Positions 33,818 to 42,691 of a stretch of 64,000 nt of DNA are shown one piece after another. Under the pieces are notes generated by a model that ran no database searches, was not told the DNA's origin, and worked only from the letters and a program-made list of their open reading frames with translations. A program made the position numbers and the translations under genes. Positions within the stretch are counted from its first letter, which is position 1. Each line of letters opens with the position of its first letter. The stretch comes from Cloacibacterium normanense (lineage in GTDB: Bacteria; Bacteroidota; Bacteroidia; Flavobacteriales; Weeksellaceae). The stretch spans positions 372,001 to 436,000 of the forward strand of contig NZ_PTPZ01000003.1 of the NCBI RefSeq assembly GCF_002943105.1, written 5' to 3'.

Positions 33818-34990
33818 ATGTCAATTTTCAACGATACTAAAATTGCTTTTGCTGAAAAGTCAACAGCGCAACTAGAAAAAGCCAAGTGGATGTTTACCGC
33901 TATTAAATATCCTAGCCTTACGAATGTGGGAATTAACGTTTTGAATTTCACCATTAAAAACAATTTTCCTTTGGTAACAGATTTAGTGAAAAATACTCTT
34001 TTCGAGCAATTCTGTGGTGGTGAAACGCGTGAACAAAGCATGAAAGTGGTAGACAAAATGTTTAAGCATCATGTAGGAAGCATTTTTGATTATGCCATCG
34101 AAGGAAAAGAAGAAGAAGCGGCTTTTGATATAACTTGCGAAGAAATTAAAGAAAATATAAAATTTGCAATAGGTAATCCTGCTATTCCTTTTGTGGTTTT
34201 TAAACCAACAGGTTTTGGTAGATTAGACTTGTATGCTGATGTATCAGCGGGAAAAGAATTAACCAGTTCCGAAAAAGAAGAATGGCAACGTGTAAGAAAC
34301 CGTTATGAAGAAGTTTGCAAAATGGCGTATGAAAATAAGGTAATTCTGATGATTGATGCAGAAGAGTCTTGGATGCAAGATGCAGTAGATCATTTGGTAA
34401 ACGAAATGATGGAGAAATACAACCAAGAAAAAGCCTACATCTGGAATACACTCCAAATGTACAGAACCGGAAGATTAGAATATATGGCTCAAGATTTAGA
34501 GCGTGCAAAATCTAAAAACTATTTCTTGGGATATAAATTTGTTCGTGGTGCTTACATGGAAAAAGAAAGAGAGCGCGCTGCTGAAAAAAAATACCCAGAT
34601 CCAATACAGCCAACCAAAGAAGCTACCGATAATAATTATAATGCAGCAGTAGATTTTGTTTTAGAAAATTTAGAGAGAGTAGCAGCATTTTTCGGGACTC
34701 ATAATGAAAAGTCTACAGAATTGGCGATGGATAAAATGCAAGCCAAAGGTTTACCTCATGACCATGAAAATATCCATTTCGGGCAGTTATACGGAATGAG
34801 TGATAACATAACTTATTACCTTGGCGAAAAAAAATACAATGTAACCAAGTATTTACCTTACGGTCCTGTAAAAGACGTGGTGCCTTATCTTACCAGAAGA
34901 GCACAGGAAAACACTTCTGTAGCTGGACAAACAGGTCGTGAACTTTCATTGATTCAAAAAGAATTAGAAAGAAGAAGAAAAGAAAAGTAA
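33818..34990 (+). CDS. Proline dehydrogenase
   Basis: 390-residue FAD-dependent enzyme that oxidises proline to pyrroline-5-carboxylate, feeding electrons to the quinone pool. It is the stand-alone form, without the P5C dehydrogenase half of PutA. Family motifs include the core barrel strand MIDAEESWMQDAVD, the FAD/proline-site motif KFVRGAYMEKERERA, FGTHNEKS, and the C-terminal YLPYGPVKDVVPYLTRRAQEN. The length matches bacteroidotal PRODH. The gene for the second step (PutA C-terminal/RocA type) is not in the window. Confidence 0.93.
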   Translation: MSIFNDTKIAFAEKSTAQLEKAKWMFTAIKYPSLTNVGINVLNFTIKNNFPLVTDLVKNTLFEQFCGGETREQSMKVVDKMFKHHVGSIFDYAIEGKEEEAAFDITCEEIKENIKFAIGNPAIPFVVFKPTGFGRLDLYADVSAGKELTSSEKEEWQRVRNRYEEVCKMAYENKVILMIDAEESWMQDAVDHLVNEMMEKYNQEKAYIWNTLQMYRTGRLEYMAQDLERAKSKNYFLGYKFVRGAYMEKERERAAEKKYPDPIQPTKEATDNNYNAAVDFVLENLERVAAFFGTHNEKSTELAMDKMQAKGLPHDHENIHFGQLYGMSDNITYYLGEKKYNVTKYLPYGPVKDVVPYLTRRAQENTSVAGQTGRELSLIQKELERRRKEK

Positions 34991-35200
34991 TTTTTTCAGA
35001 AATTTTTCAAAATATCAATACAAGCGGATATCACTTTGAGCGTAGTCGAAAAGTAGTCCGCTTTTTTTATGAATTTGGTTATCGGCTTTAGCTAAAACTT
35101 AATTCTCTTAATTCATTTATTAAATTTAAATTAAAGGAAACTTCGCGTTCTTTGCGTAAAAACTTTGCGACTTTGCGTGAAAAATCAATTCTAAAATCCG
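34991..35200. repeat. Repeat-rich spacer between proline dehydrogenase and priA
   Basis: It contains a terminator-like arm pair AAGCGGA/TCCGCTT with T-run (35033-35077) whose loop carries TCACTTTGAGCGTAGTCGAA. Next is a GGCTTTAGCTAAAACTTAA block related to two copies at 41.7-42.0 kb. A run of TTTGCG words (35141-35179) follows: ttcgcgttctttgcg, then actttgcg twice. Confidence 0.7.
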
Positions 35201-35208
35201 TATTTTTG
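35201..35208 (+). promoter_or_regulatory. priA promoter -7 element (TATTTTTG)
   Basis: Exact TAnnTTTG match 41 bp before the TTG start at 35250. Confidence 0.5.
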
Positions 35209-35249
35209 TAAAAATCATCATCAAATCGTCAAATCAACACATCGCCGCA

Positions 35250-37688
35250 TTGACTTTCGCACAAATCATTCTACCGCTTAATCTCAAAGGAACTTTTACC
35301 TACAAAGTTTCCGAAGAATTTTTGTCGAAAATCGAAGTAGGAATGCGTGTTTTGGTTCCTTTTGGTGGGAAGAAAATCTATACAGGAATTGTTGCCGAAA
35401 TTCATCAGAATGAACCCGAAACTTTTTTGCCAAAAGACATTCATTCATTGCTAGATGCAGAACCTATTGTTCCCAAACAGCAATTGAGATTCTGGAATTG
35501 GTTTTCGGAATATTATCTCTGTAATATTGGCGAAATCTACCGTTTTGCGTTTCCAAGTTCTTTAAAATTAGAAAGTGAAACCTATCTGAAACGAAATCCG
35601 AACAAAGAAATAGACTGGGAAGTTCTGGACGCCAATGAAACCTATTTATTACAAGCTCTAGAAGTGAAAAGCCTCATCAGTTTATCTGAAATAGAAGCGT
35701 TTATTCCTAAAAAAGAAATCGTAAAAACAGTAAAAGCACTCATCGACGAACAGTTGATTTTAATAGACGAAAAAATCTACGAAAAATATAAAGCCAAAGA
35801 AGTAGCTTATCTTAAAATTGATGAAAATATTCTCGGCAATCTGTCAGAAATTCTGCAAAGTTTAACCAAAGCCAAAAAACAAAAAGATTTGTTTTTGTCA
35901 ATTTTGGAGGCTCAACAAACACAAAATCAACCGCTGCGAAAGTCTCAATTTTTTGAAAATGGAGTTTTCAATGCTTCGCATTTAAGAGGTTTGGTGGAGA
36001 AAAATTTGGTGCAAGAATATTACCTTCAGAAAGATAGAATCGAAACTTATGAAGGAGAAATAGAAAATCTGGAAAAACTTTCGAAAATTCAAGAAAAAGC
36101 TTTGACAGAAATAGATGAAGGTTTCCGTGATGGCAAAAATGTCTTGCTTCATGGTGTTACCAGTTCAGGAAAAACGCATTTGTATCTGGAAAAAATAGAA
36201 GAAACCATTGCTAATGGAAGAAATGTATTGTTTCTGCTTCCAGAGATTGCTTTGACCAAACAAATTATCCAAAGATTAGAAAAAAAATACGGAAAACAAC
36301 TCGGTTTTTATCATCAAAAACTCACAGATTTCGAAAAAGTAGAAGTTTGGCGAAAAGTGAAGAATAATGAGATTAAAATCCTCATCGGAACCAGAAGTTC
36401 GTTGTTTCTTCCGTTTCAGAATTTGGGCTTAATCATCATCGATGAAGAACATGATGCTGCTTACAAACCACGTGAAGTAAAACCGTTTTTTAATGCAAAA
36501 GATGCCGCTTTGGTTTTGGCAAATTATTATCAAGCAAAAGCGATTTTGGGTTCTGCAACGCCTTCTGTAGAAAGTTATTACGCTGCAAAAAAAGGCAAGT
36601 TAAAATACGTTTTCTTAGGAGAAAGATTTGGCGAAGTAGCTTTGCCAAAATATGAAATCATCAATTTCAAAGAAGCGCAAGAATCGAAACTTTCAGTAGG
36701 GCATTTTTCTCAGCATTTAATTGATAAAATTTCTGAAAATTTAGAACATAAAAAGCAGACCATCATTCTGCACAACAGAAGAGGTTATGCAAACGTGGTA
36801 GAATGCGAAAGTTGCGGTCATGTTACCTATTGCAGCAATTGTGATGTGGTGATGACCTATCATAAATCTACCAACGAGTTGAAATGCCATTACTGTGGTC
36901 ACAAAGCGCAGAAACCTAAAATCTGTCCGAAATGTCAAAGTACAAATCTCAACACTCGTGGAATTGGCATAGAACAGATAGAAGAAGAAACGCAGAAAAT
37001 CTTTAAGGAAACTCAAGTAGAAAGAATGGATGTAGACAGTATGCGTAAGAAATTTGCCTACGAAAAACTCTACGAAAAAATAGAATCTGGAGAAGCCGAA
37101 ATTGTGGTAGGAACACAAATGATTTCTAAAGGTTTGGATTTTGATAATATAGAATTGGTGGCTATTCCTAAAGCAGATGCACTGTTGTATGTTCAGGATT
37201 TCAGAGCAGAAGAAAGAGCTTATCAGTTAATTACGCAGGTTTCGGGAAGAGCGGGAAGAAACTCTGGGAAAGGTAAAATTTATATCCAAACTTATAATCC
37301 TCATCATCCTCTTTTTGAACTGATTAAAGAAGAAAATTCTACAAAAATTTATGAGCATTTCCTCAAAGAAAGAGAGCAATTTTTGTATCCACCTTTTGTG
37401 AAATTGGTTTTAATAGAACTCAAGCACAGAAAAGAAGAAAAATTACAGAGAGCTTCTCAGTTTTTAAGTTCGGTTTTGCAAAAATATTTGCCTTTGCCAT
37501 GTATTTTAGGGCCAGAAAAAGCACCGATTGGTAAAATAAATCTCTTGTATCAGTATCAGATTTTGCTCAAATTACCAAGAGGCAAAAAGTACCAAGAATA
37601 CAAGGATTACGTGCTGAAATCTCTCGAAGAATTCGAAGAAATTACTGCTTATAAAAGTATCAAAATAGATACGTTTGTTGATTTTTAA
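35250..37688 (+). CDS. priA: Primosomal protein N' (replication-restart helicase)
   Basis: 812-residue superfamily-2 helicase that reloads the replisome at collapsed forks. An N-terminal 3'-DNA-binding domain (FAQIILPLNLKGTFTYKV) comes first. Walker A is GVTSSGKT (302-309), Walker B DEEH. The zinc-binding insert has eight cysteines in four CxxC pairs (CESC, CSNC, CHYC, CPKC). Late helicase motifs GTQMISKGLDF and QVSGRAGR follow. The start codon appears to be TTG: there is no ATG or GTG near the expected N-terminus, and homologs begin with this same M-x-x-A-x-I-x-LPLNL sequence. Confidence 0.95.
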   Translation: MTFAQIILPLNLKGTFTYKVSEEFLSKIEVGMRVLVPFGGKKIYTGIVAEIHQNEPETFLPKDIHSLLDAEPIVPKQQLRFWNWFSEYYLCNIGEIYRFAFPSSLKLESETYLKRNPNKEIDWEVLDANETYLLQALEVKSLISLSEIEAFIPKKEIVKTVKALIDEQLILIDEKIYEKYKAKEVAYLKIDENILGNLSEILQSLTKAKKQKDLFLSILEAQQTQNQPLRKSQFFENGVFNASHLRGLVEKNLVQEYYLQKDRIETYEGEIENLEKLSKIQEKALTEIDEGFRDGKNVLLHGVTSSGKTHLYLEKIEETIANGRNVLFLLPEIALTKQIIQRLEKKYGKQLGFYHQKLTDFEKVEVWRKVKNNEIKILIGTRSSLFLPFQNLGLIIIDEEHDAAYKPREVKPFFNAKDAALVLANYYQAKAILGSATPSVESYYAAKKGKLKYVFLGERFGEVALPKYEIINFKEAQESKLSVGHFSQHLIDKISENLEHKKQTIILHNRRGYANVVECESCGHVTYCSNCDVVMTYHKSTNELKCHYCGHKAQKPKICPKCQSTNLNTRGIGIEQIEEETQKIFKETQVERMDVDSMRKKFAYEKLYEKIESGEAEIVVGTQMISKGLDFDNIELVAIPKADALLYVQDFRAEERAYQLITQVSGRAGRNSGKGKIYIQTYNPHHPLFELIKEENSTKIYEHFLKEREQFLYPPFVKLVLIELKHRKEEKLQRASQFLSSVLQKYLPLPCILGPEKAPIGKINLLYQYQILLKLPRGKKYQEYKDYVLKSLEEFEEITAYKSIKIDTFVDF

Positions 37689-37753
37689 CAAATTTTAACA
37701 ATTCTTGGGACAGTTTTAGCTATACAAGAAGAATAGGAAAAGGCAATAATTTA

Positions 37754-37761
37754 TAAATTTG
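37754..37761 (+). promoter_or_regulatory. PBP4 gene promoter -7 element (TAAATTTG)
   Basis: Exact TAnnTTTG match 42 bp before the ATG at 37804. Confidence 0.5.
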
Positions 37762-37803
37762 CCTCGTTAGAATATTGAAAATCTGATTATTATAAAGTCT
37801 AAA

Positions 37804-39249
37804 ATGAGAGAATTGAAAAGAATAGCTATAGCTGCAACTGTGCTTGTACAAACCGCAGTTATTGCCCAAACTTCATCAGTTTCTTCTAATATATATACCG
37901 AAAAAAGTGGAATAGGAAGTGCTGGAATAGAAAAACCCGTGCTTTCTCCTAAAGAACAGTTAGAAGAAAATATAGAAAAAATGAAAAAAGACCCTCTTTT
38001 GCGCAATGCAACTTGGGGTTTTGTAGTCTACGATACCAAAAAAAAAGAAGTCATCACCGGTTATAATGAAGACAAACCTCTGATTCCGGCTTCTACTACC
38101 AAATTGCTTTCTACCGATGCTTCTATGTCACTTTTGGGAGGAAGATTCAAATGGATTACCCAATTAGAATACTCTGGAACCATTGACGAAACGGGAACGC
38201 TTAACGGAAATCTTTTCGTGATTGGCAGTGGTGATCCTTCTATGGGAACAGGAAAAGCAGGAGCGTGGTCTTATTCTCAAATTATCAGCGATTATTTAGC
38301 GAAAATTTCTGAAGCAGGAATTAAAAAAATCAATGGAGATATTGTGGTGCAAACGGCTGTTTTTCAAGATGTAAGATTAGAATTGCCTGAAAAAATAGTT
38401 TGGCTAGAGCACAACAATTACTATCTTCCTGTAGGAAATACCAATAACATCAACCCAAAAAACGAGAGAATTGCCGTAAAAGCAAAATCTGTTTTTGACA
38501 CTTCAAAAAGATATTTTTACGTTTCTCCTTACATGCACAAAATGGCTTTCACCGAAAAATTTGAAGCCAATAATTTAATTACCACAATTCCTGCAGCTCC
38601 AGCGTTATTAGCCAATAATCTTAGAGCGAGTTTGATTAAAAATAGAATCCCTATTTCTGGAAAAGTCATCAATAGAGTGACTGACCCAAATCCTGAAGAA
38701 AGACAGTTTTTAGCGAAATATTCTTCGCCTACAATGGTGGATATTATTTACTTTACCAACCAAAAAAGTGATAATGCTTTAGCAGAATCTCTGTTGAAAA
38801 CGGTAGGTTTTTACAAAACAGGAAATGTTTCTCTAGAATCGGGACGAGAAACTATCGTGAGACATTTAGAAGAAAAAAGATATGATTTTGATGGCTTAGT
38901 TTTAGCGGATGGAAGTGGTTTGTCGAGAGCAAATAAAGTAAAACCGATTTCTCAGGTGAAGTTTTTAGCAGAGGTAATGAAAGAAAAATATTATGACGAT
39001 TTTCTTAAATCTTTGCCGATTGCTGGTGAAACAGGAACGCTGAGAAGAATGTTTAAATCGGGTAACAATTACGGTCAAATTTTTGCCAAAACAGGAACAC
39101 TCAATGGGGTAAAATGTTTGGCAGGTTACATTAAAACTAGAGACGGAAGAATTCTTTCTTTTTCTTTGTTAATCAATGGTTATTTAGGTTCTGTAGACCA
39201 AATAAAAGCCAGAATGGAACAATTGCTAGAACCTGTGATAGATTTGTAA
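37804..39249 (+). CDS. dacB: D-Ala-D-Ala carboxypeptidase/endopeptidase (PBP4, class C)
   Basis: 481-residue periplasmic penicillin-binding protein that trims or cuts peptidoglycan cross-links. A signal peptide (about residues 1-22, ending VIAQT) is followed by the active-site SxxK (Ser97-Lys100 in PASTTKLL), SDN (in KSDNALAESLL) and KTG (in FAKTGTLNGVK), with the large insert between SxxK and SDN that defines PBP4/DacB. The gene is monocistronic with promoter and terminator. The symbol is by family, not proven orthology. Confidence 0.93.
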   Translation: MRELKRIAIAATVLVQTAVIAQTSSVSSNIYTEKSGIGSAGIEKPVLSPKEQLEENIEKMKKDPLLRNATWGFVVYDTKKKEVITGYNEDKPLIPASTTKLLSTDASMSLLGGRFKWITQLEYSGTIDETGTLNGNLFVIGSGDPSMGTGKAGAWSYSQIISDYLAKISEAGIKKINGDIVVQTAVFQDVRLELPEKIVWLEHNNYYLPVGNTNNINPKNERIAVKAKSVFDTSKRYFYVSPYMHKMAFTEKFEANNLITTIPAAPALLANNLRASLIKNRIPISGKVINRVTDPNPEERQFLAKYSSPTMVDIIYFTNQKSDNALAESLLKTVGFYKTGNVSLESGRETIVRHLEEKRYDFDGLVLADGSGLSRANKVKPISQVKFLAEVMKEKYYDDFLKSLPIAGETGTLRRMFKSGNNYGQIFAKTGTLNGVKCLAGYIKTRDGRILSFSLLINGYLGSVDQIKARMEQLLEPVIDL

Positions 39250-39270
39250 TATTTCCTCATTTTAATACAT

Positions 39271-39299
39271 AAAACCTTCTTTAGTGAAGGTTTTTTTTT
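39271..39299 (+). terminator. PBP4 gene terminator
   Basis: A 9-bp stem AAAACCTTC/GAAGGTTTT with a 6-nt loop and T-run. Confidence 0.85.
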
Positions 39300-39377
39300 A
39301 TCTTTATTTTCGGGTTTTTTTGTTCTTTTTGTATATTATGTTTAATTTTTAGTTTAAAATTTTGTATTTATATGATA

Positions 39378-39385
39378 TATTTTTG
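39378..39385 (+). promoter_or_regulatory. T9SS cargo gene promoter -7 element (TATTTTTG)
   Basis: Exact TAnnTTTG match 36 bp before the ATG at 39422. Confidence 0.5.
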
Positions 39386-39421
39386 TATATTGTTAAGGAT
39401 TTAATAACTAAAATTTTTATT

Positions 39422-40324
39422 ATGAAAAAAACTTTATTTTCTTTAATTACAATTTTGTCATTATGTGTTCTTTCAATTAAGGCACAAACTACAAAAATTT
39501 CTTTTGAAACATCCGAAGGGTATTCGGTAGGAAGTCTTAGTGGGCAACAAGGTTGGACAGTATGGGGAGGTTTACCTGTGGCTAATCCACAGGTTGTGAA
39601 TGCTAATGCAACAGATGGTGTAAATTCCTTTACCATGGGTAGTAATGGTGAAGTAAATCAATCTTGTGGAATTGAGAAAAATATTTCAAGTTTAGTAACT
39701 GGGAATGATGTAGAAATCTCATTTGATTACAAGTTTGATAATATTAATGGTTCGGATTATCAAATGGCAGTTTACAATGATAATGTAGATTATTATTACA
39801 CAGCAGCATTAGGTGTTAGTTATATTGACGGGACATTATCTTATAGAAATGCAACATCATTTGTTAATGGACCAGTTTTGACACCTAACAAATGGTATAA
39901 TTTTAAAATAAGAATTAAAAAATCAAATAGTACATTAGAATATTTTGTAGACGGCACATCCATATATTCTGGAGCGCTAGGAACTTATAAAAATGTTCAT
40001 ACTATTGATTTTGTTTACGATGATTATGGTACAGGATTTAAAGTTGATAATATTCTTGTCACTAATTTAAGCAATCTCTCTACTGGAGAAATTGCTGAAA
40101 AAGGTAATCTTGTAGTTTCACCTAATCCTGTAACAGAAAAATTGAATATTGAAACTGAAGGAAAAATTATTTCTGTTTCAATTTATGATTTTAAAGGAAG
40201 TTTAGTGAAAACTATTTCAGGGGCTAACAAAACGGTTGATGTTTCTGATTTAAGCGTTGGAAATTATTTGGTAAAAGTTAAAACTGATAAAGCAGAATTT
40301 ACAAAAAAAGTAATAAAGAAATAA
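39422..40324 (+). CDS. Type IX-secreted protein with LamG-like domain
   Basis: 300 residues from the ATG at 39422. Signal peptide (KKTLFSLITILSLCVLSIKA), then a jelly-roll domain resembling LamG/concanavalin modules (FETSEGYSVGSLSGQQGW; VEISFDYKFDN; NKWYNFKIRIKKSNSTLEYFVDG). The final 70 residues form a T9SS type A sorting domain: VSPNPVTEKLNIE, VSIYDFKGSLVKT, LSVGNYLVKV, ending KKVIKK. The protein should therefore be exported across the outer membrane and attached to the surface or released. No catalytic motif is seen; a glycan-binding role is possible. The frame extends upstream to 39362, before the signal peptide, and is rejected. Confidence 0.9.
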   Translation: MKKTLFSLITILSLCVLSIKAQTTKISFETSEGYSVGSLSGQQGWTVWGGLPVANPQVVNANATDGVNSFTMGSNGEVNQSCGIEKNISSLVTGNDVEISFDYKFDNINGSDYQMAVYNDNVDYYYTAALGVSYIDGTLSYRNATSFVNGPVLTPNKWYNFKIRIKKSNSTLEYFVDGTSIYSGALGTYKNVHTIDFVYDDYGTGFKVDNILVTNLSNLSTGEIAEKGNLVVSPNPVTEKLNIETEGKIISVSIYDFKGSLVKTISGANKTVDVSDLSVGNYLVKVKTDKAEFTKKVIKK

Positions 40325-40363
40325 GATTTTAAAATCATATTGTTTTTAATTTCTTTAAATTAG

Positions 40364-40397
40364 AAAGTCGTTTCATAATAGTGAAACGGCTTTTTTT
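40364..40397 (+). terminator. T9SS cargo gene terminator
   Basis: A 10-bp stem AGTCGTTTCA/TGAAACGGCT (one G.T) and T-run. The next promoter (TACATTTG) starts immediately after the T-run. Confidence 0.8.
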
Positions 40398-40399
40398 AT

Positions 40400-40407
40400 T
40401 ACATTTG
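40400..40407 (+). promoter_or_regulatory. kbl promoter -7 element (TACATTTG)
   Basis: Exact TAnnTTTG match 22 bp before the kbl ATG. Confidence 0.55.
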
Positions 40408-40429
40408 TGAAAATCAAAAAATCTAAAAA

Positions 40430-41626
40430 ATGATTTCAGAAAAATACCTTAAACACTTACAAAACGAACTAGAAAATATCGAAAATGACGGATTGTACAA
40501 GCGTGAAAGAATTATTACGTCTCAGCAGTCTGCAGAAATTGTAGCCAATGGAAAATCATTATTGAATTTCTGTGCGAATAATTATTTGGGACTTTCTAAC
40601 CATCCGGAAGTGATGAAAGCATCTCAGGATATGATTGCTTCTCACGGCTACGGAATGTCATCTGTGCGTTTTATCTGCGGAACTCAGGATATTCATAAAG
40701 AATTAGAAGCTAAGATTTCTGAATTTTTAGGAACAGAAGATACGATCTTATATGCAGCTTGTTTTGATGCAAATGGTGGGGTATTTGAACCGCTTTTCAC
40801 AGAAGAAGATGCTATTATTTCAGACGAGTTGAACCACGCTTCTATTATTGATGGAGTTCGACTTTGTAAAGCAGTGAGATACAGATATAAAAATAATAAC
40901 ATGGAAGATTTAGAAGCACAACTTATTGAAGCTTCTAAACAAAATCACCGTTTCAAAATCATCGTTACAGATGGAGTTTTCTCAATGGACGGAATCGTGG
41001 CCGATTTAAAAGGTGTTTGCGATTTAGCAGAGAAATATGATGCGTTGGTAATGGTTGACGATTCTCACGCAACTGGTTTCATTGGTAAAACAGGACGTGG
41101 AACTCACGAGGCGAATGAAGTTATGGGAAGAGTAGATATTATCACTTCTACCTTAGGAAAAGCTTTAGGTGGCGCTCTTGGTGGATTTACTTCTGGGAAA
41201 AAAGAAATTATCGATATGCTTCGTCAGCGTTCTCGTCCGTATTTATTTTCAAATTCTCTGGCTCCAGGAATTGTAGGAGCAGCTTTGAAAGTTCTAGAAA
41301 TGCTTTCTAAAGACACTTCACTTCGTGATAAAGTGATGGAAAACGCAGAATATTTCCGTACGGAAATGAAAGCCAAAGGTTTTGATATTCCTGATGGTGA
41401 TGCTGCGATTGTTCCGGTAATGTTATACGATGCTAAATTAGCCCAAACTTTTGCAGAAAAAATGATGGAAAACGGCGTTTACGTCATTGGTTTCTTCTAC
41501 CCAGTTGTACCGAAAGGAAAAGCAAGAATTAGAGTTCAGCTTTCTGCGGGGCATACCCACGAACATTTAGATAAAGCCATTGCTGCTTTTACAAAAGTAG
41601 GGAAAGAATTAGGCGTTATTTCTTAA
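40430..41626 (+). CDS. kbl: Glycine C-acetyltransferase (2-amino-3-ketobutyrate CoA ligase)
   Basis: 398-residue PLP enzyme of the alpha-oxoamine synthase family that cleaves 2-amino-3-ketobutyrate with CoA to glycine and acetyl-CoA in threonine breakdown. The PLP lysine is Lys244 in [13 protein letters not shown], the same position and total length as E. coli Kbl. Other motifs are [39 protein letters not shown] and [10 protein letters not shown]. Related enzymes (serine palmitoyltransferase, KAS-like SPT of Bacteroidota) share the fold, but the R-F-I-C-G-T-Q signature favours Kbl. Threonine dehydrogenase is not adjacent. Confidence 0.92.
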   Translation: MISEKYLKHLQNELENIENDGLYKRERIITSQQSAEIVANGKSLLNFCANNYLGLSNHPEVMKASQDMIASHGYGMSSVRFICGTQDIHKELEAKISEFLGTEDTILYAACFDANGGVFEPLFTEEDAIISDELNHASIIDGVRLCKAVRYRYKNNNMEDLEAQLIEASKQNHRFKIIVTDGVFSMDGIVADLKGVCDLAEKYDALVMVDDSHATGFIGKTGRGTHEANEVMGRVDIITSTLGKALGGALGGFTSGKKEIIDMLRQRSRPYLFSNSLAPGIVGAALKVLEMLSKDTSLRDKVMENAEYFRTEMKAKGFDIPDGDAAIVPVMLYDAKLAQTFAEKMMENGVYVIGFFYPVVPKGKARIRVQLSAGHTHEHLDKAIAAFTKVGKELGVIS

Positions 41627-42114
41627 AAATTTAGATTCTTTAAGAAAGTTGCGGAGCAACGAACGATACATAAGCATCGGAATTCATTCTGATGTAAAAT
41701 ATAAAAATCAATGAAAGCGGACGAAAGTTCGCTTTTTTGTTTTAAAAAATTCTTTGGCTTTAGCTTAAACTTAAATTTTTTTCTCGCAAATTGTGCAGAT
41801 TTTGCTGATTATTATAATTTGCTAAATTTGAAAGAGTTTTCAATATTTACCGTTTCTTAGGAACGTAATGTGTGTAGAAAATCAGAAACAATAAAATGCG
41901 TTCAGTAAGAACGCTATGTTTTCTATAGTCCGCTTTTTTGTTTTGAAAATTCCTTTGGCTTTAGCCTAAACTTAAATTTTTCTCTCGCAGATTTAACAGA
42001 TTAAGAAGATTTTATTTTTAATCATCTGTTAAATCTGTTAAATGTGCGAGAGTTTTTACTATTTAAAAAAGAGAAGTTTATCAATAGAATTGGAGTTAAA
42101 AAAAATCCGCTTTT
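41627..42114. repeat. Cluster of intergenic repeats and hairpins
   Basis: About 490 bp without a gene. Contents in order: small palindromes (GTTGCggaGCAAC at 41648-41660 and others to 41694); a kbl terminator (41714-41739, GAAA tetraloop); repeat copy 1 (41727-41789); a block with two GAACG...TATG words (41851-41925); repeat copy 2 (41928-41990), about 90% identical to copy 1; and a long imperfect inverted repeat starting CTCTCGCA and ending TGCGAGAG (41982-42054). Confidence 0.8.
41714..41739 (+). terminator. kbl terminator
   Basis: An 8-bp stem AAGCGGAC/GTTCGCTT with a GAAA loop, followed by a T-run. Its right arm is also the left end of repeat copy 1. Confidence 0.75.
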
Positions 42115-42576
42115 TTAGTCTCTTTTATTAGGATTGATGGGCTTTTCTTTGGTGATGACCATTCCGCGAATATAGTTTCGGTCTTGGTAAATCCAAACGC
42201 TTAAAAATTGAATATCAGGATTCTTTTCCGTTTTTGTGTTGAAAACATATAATTCCACAGGATCTGTTGTCAATGATGTTTTATGAATATAAGCAGAATT
42301 AAAATCTTGCAATTCTATTTTTCCTAAATCGGTTTCGTTTTTTTGACAGATTTCACTTAATTTTTCATCTAAAAACATCTCAAATTTCTTCGCAACATTG
42401 AATTTTTCAAAAGAAGTATAGTTCTTATTCTCACATTTATTGAGAAATTCTTGAATAAAATTTTTGGCAATGGTTTGTCTTTCTGTATTGATGTTTTTAT
42501 CTGAAATTTTTTTGTAAAAACTTTGTGCGGGAAGCAAAGAACTGAAAAATAAGGCAATAATGATGAGGCTTTTCAT
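42115..42576 (-). CDS. Secreted protein of unknown function
   Basis: 153 residues from the ATG at 42576. Signal peptide KSLIIIALFFSSLLPA precedes a mature start near QSFYKK. The mature protein is mixed alpha/beta with KNFIQEFLNKCENKNY and a C-terminal strand set ending FLSVWIYQDRNYIRGMVITKEK, faintly like DUF3887/NTF2-like envelope proteins. I do not recognise the family. The frame is open to 42633, but that would add 19 residues before the signal peptide. It is divergent from the DUF4268 gene. Confidence 0.7.
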   Translation of the reverse strand: MKSLIIIALFFSSLLPAQSFYKKISDKNINTERQTIAKNFIQEFLNKCENKNYTSFEKFNVAKKFEMFLDEKLSEICQKNETDLGKIELQDFNSAYIHKTSLTTDPVELYVFNTKTEKNPDIQFLSVWIYQDRNYIRGMVITKEKPINPNKRD

Positions 42577-42691
42577 GGTGTAAGTTTCTCCAAAACTAAT
42601 ATTTTTTAACGAAATAAAATAATATTTGAACATAATTTCCCTATTTTCGCCAACTCATAACTCATACTTCATCACTTATAATTTAATAAAA

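Noticed and set aside
33763-34056. 97-codon minus-strand ORF upstream of aroB
   Set aside because: Antisense to the start of proline dehydrogenase and crossing its promoter. It would be needed to explain the palindrome at 33667 as a terminator, but nothing else supports it.
36741-37118. 125-codon minus-strand ORF inside priA
   Set aside because: It is antisense to the zinc-binding and helicase motifs of priA; its composition is that of a reversed coding frame.
41627-42114. Hidden small gene in the 490-bp spacer
   Set aside because: All frames are short and interrupted; the content is explained by repeats and hairpins.
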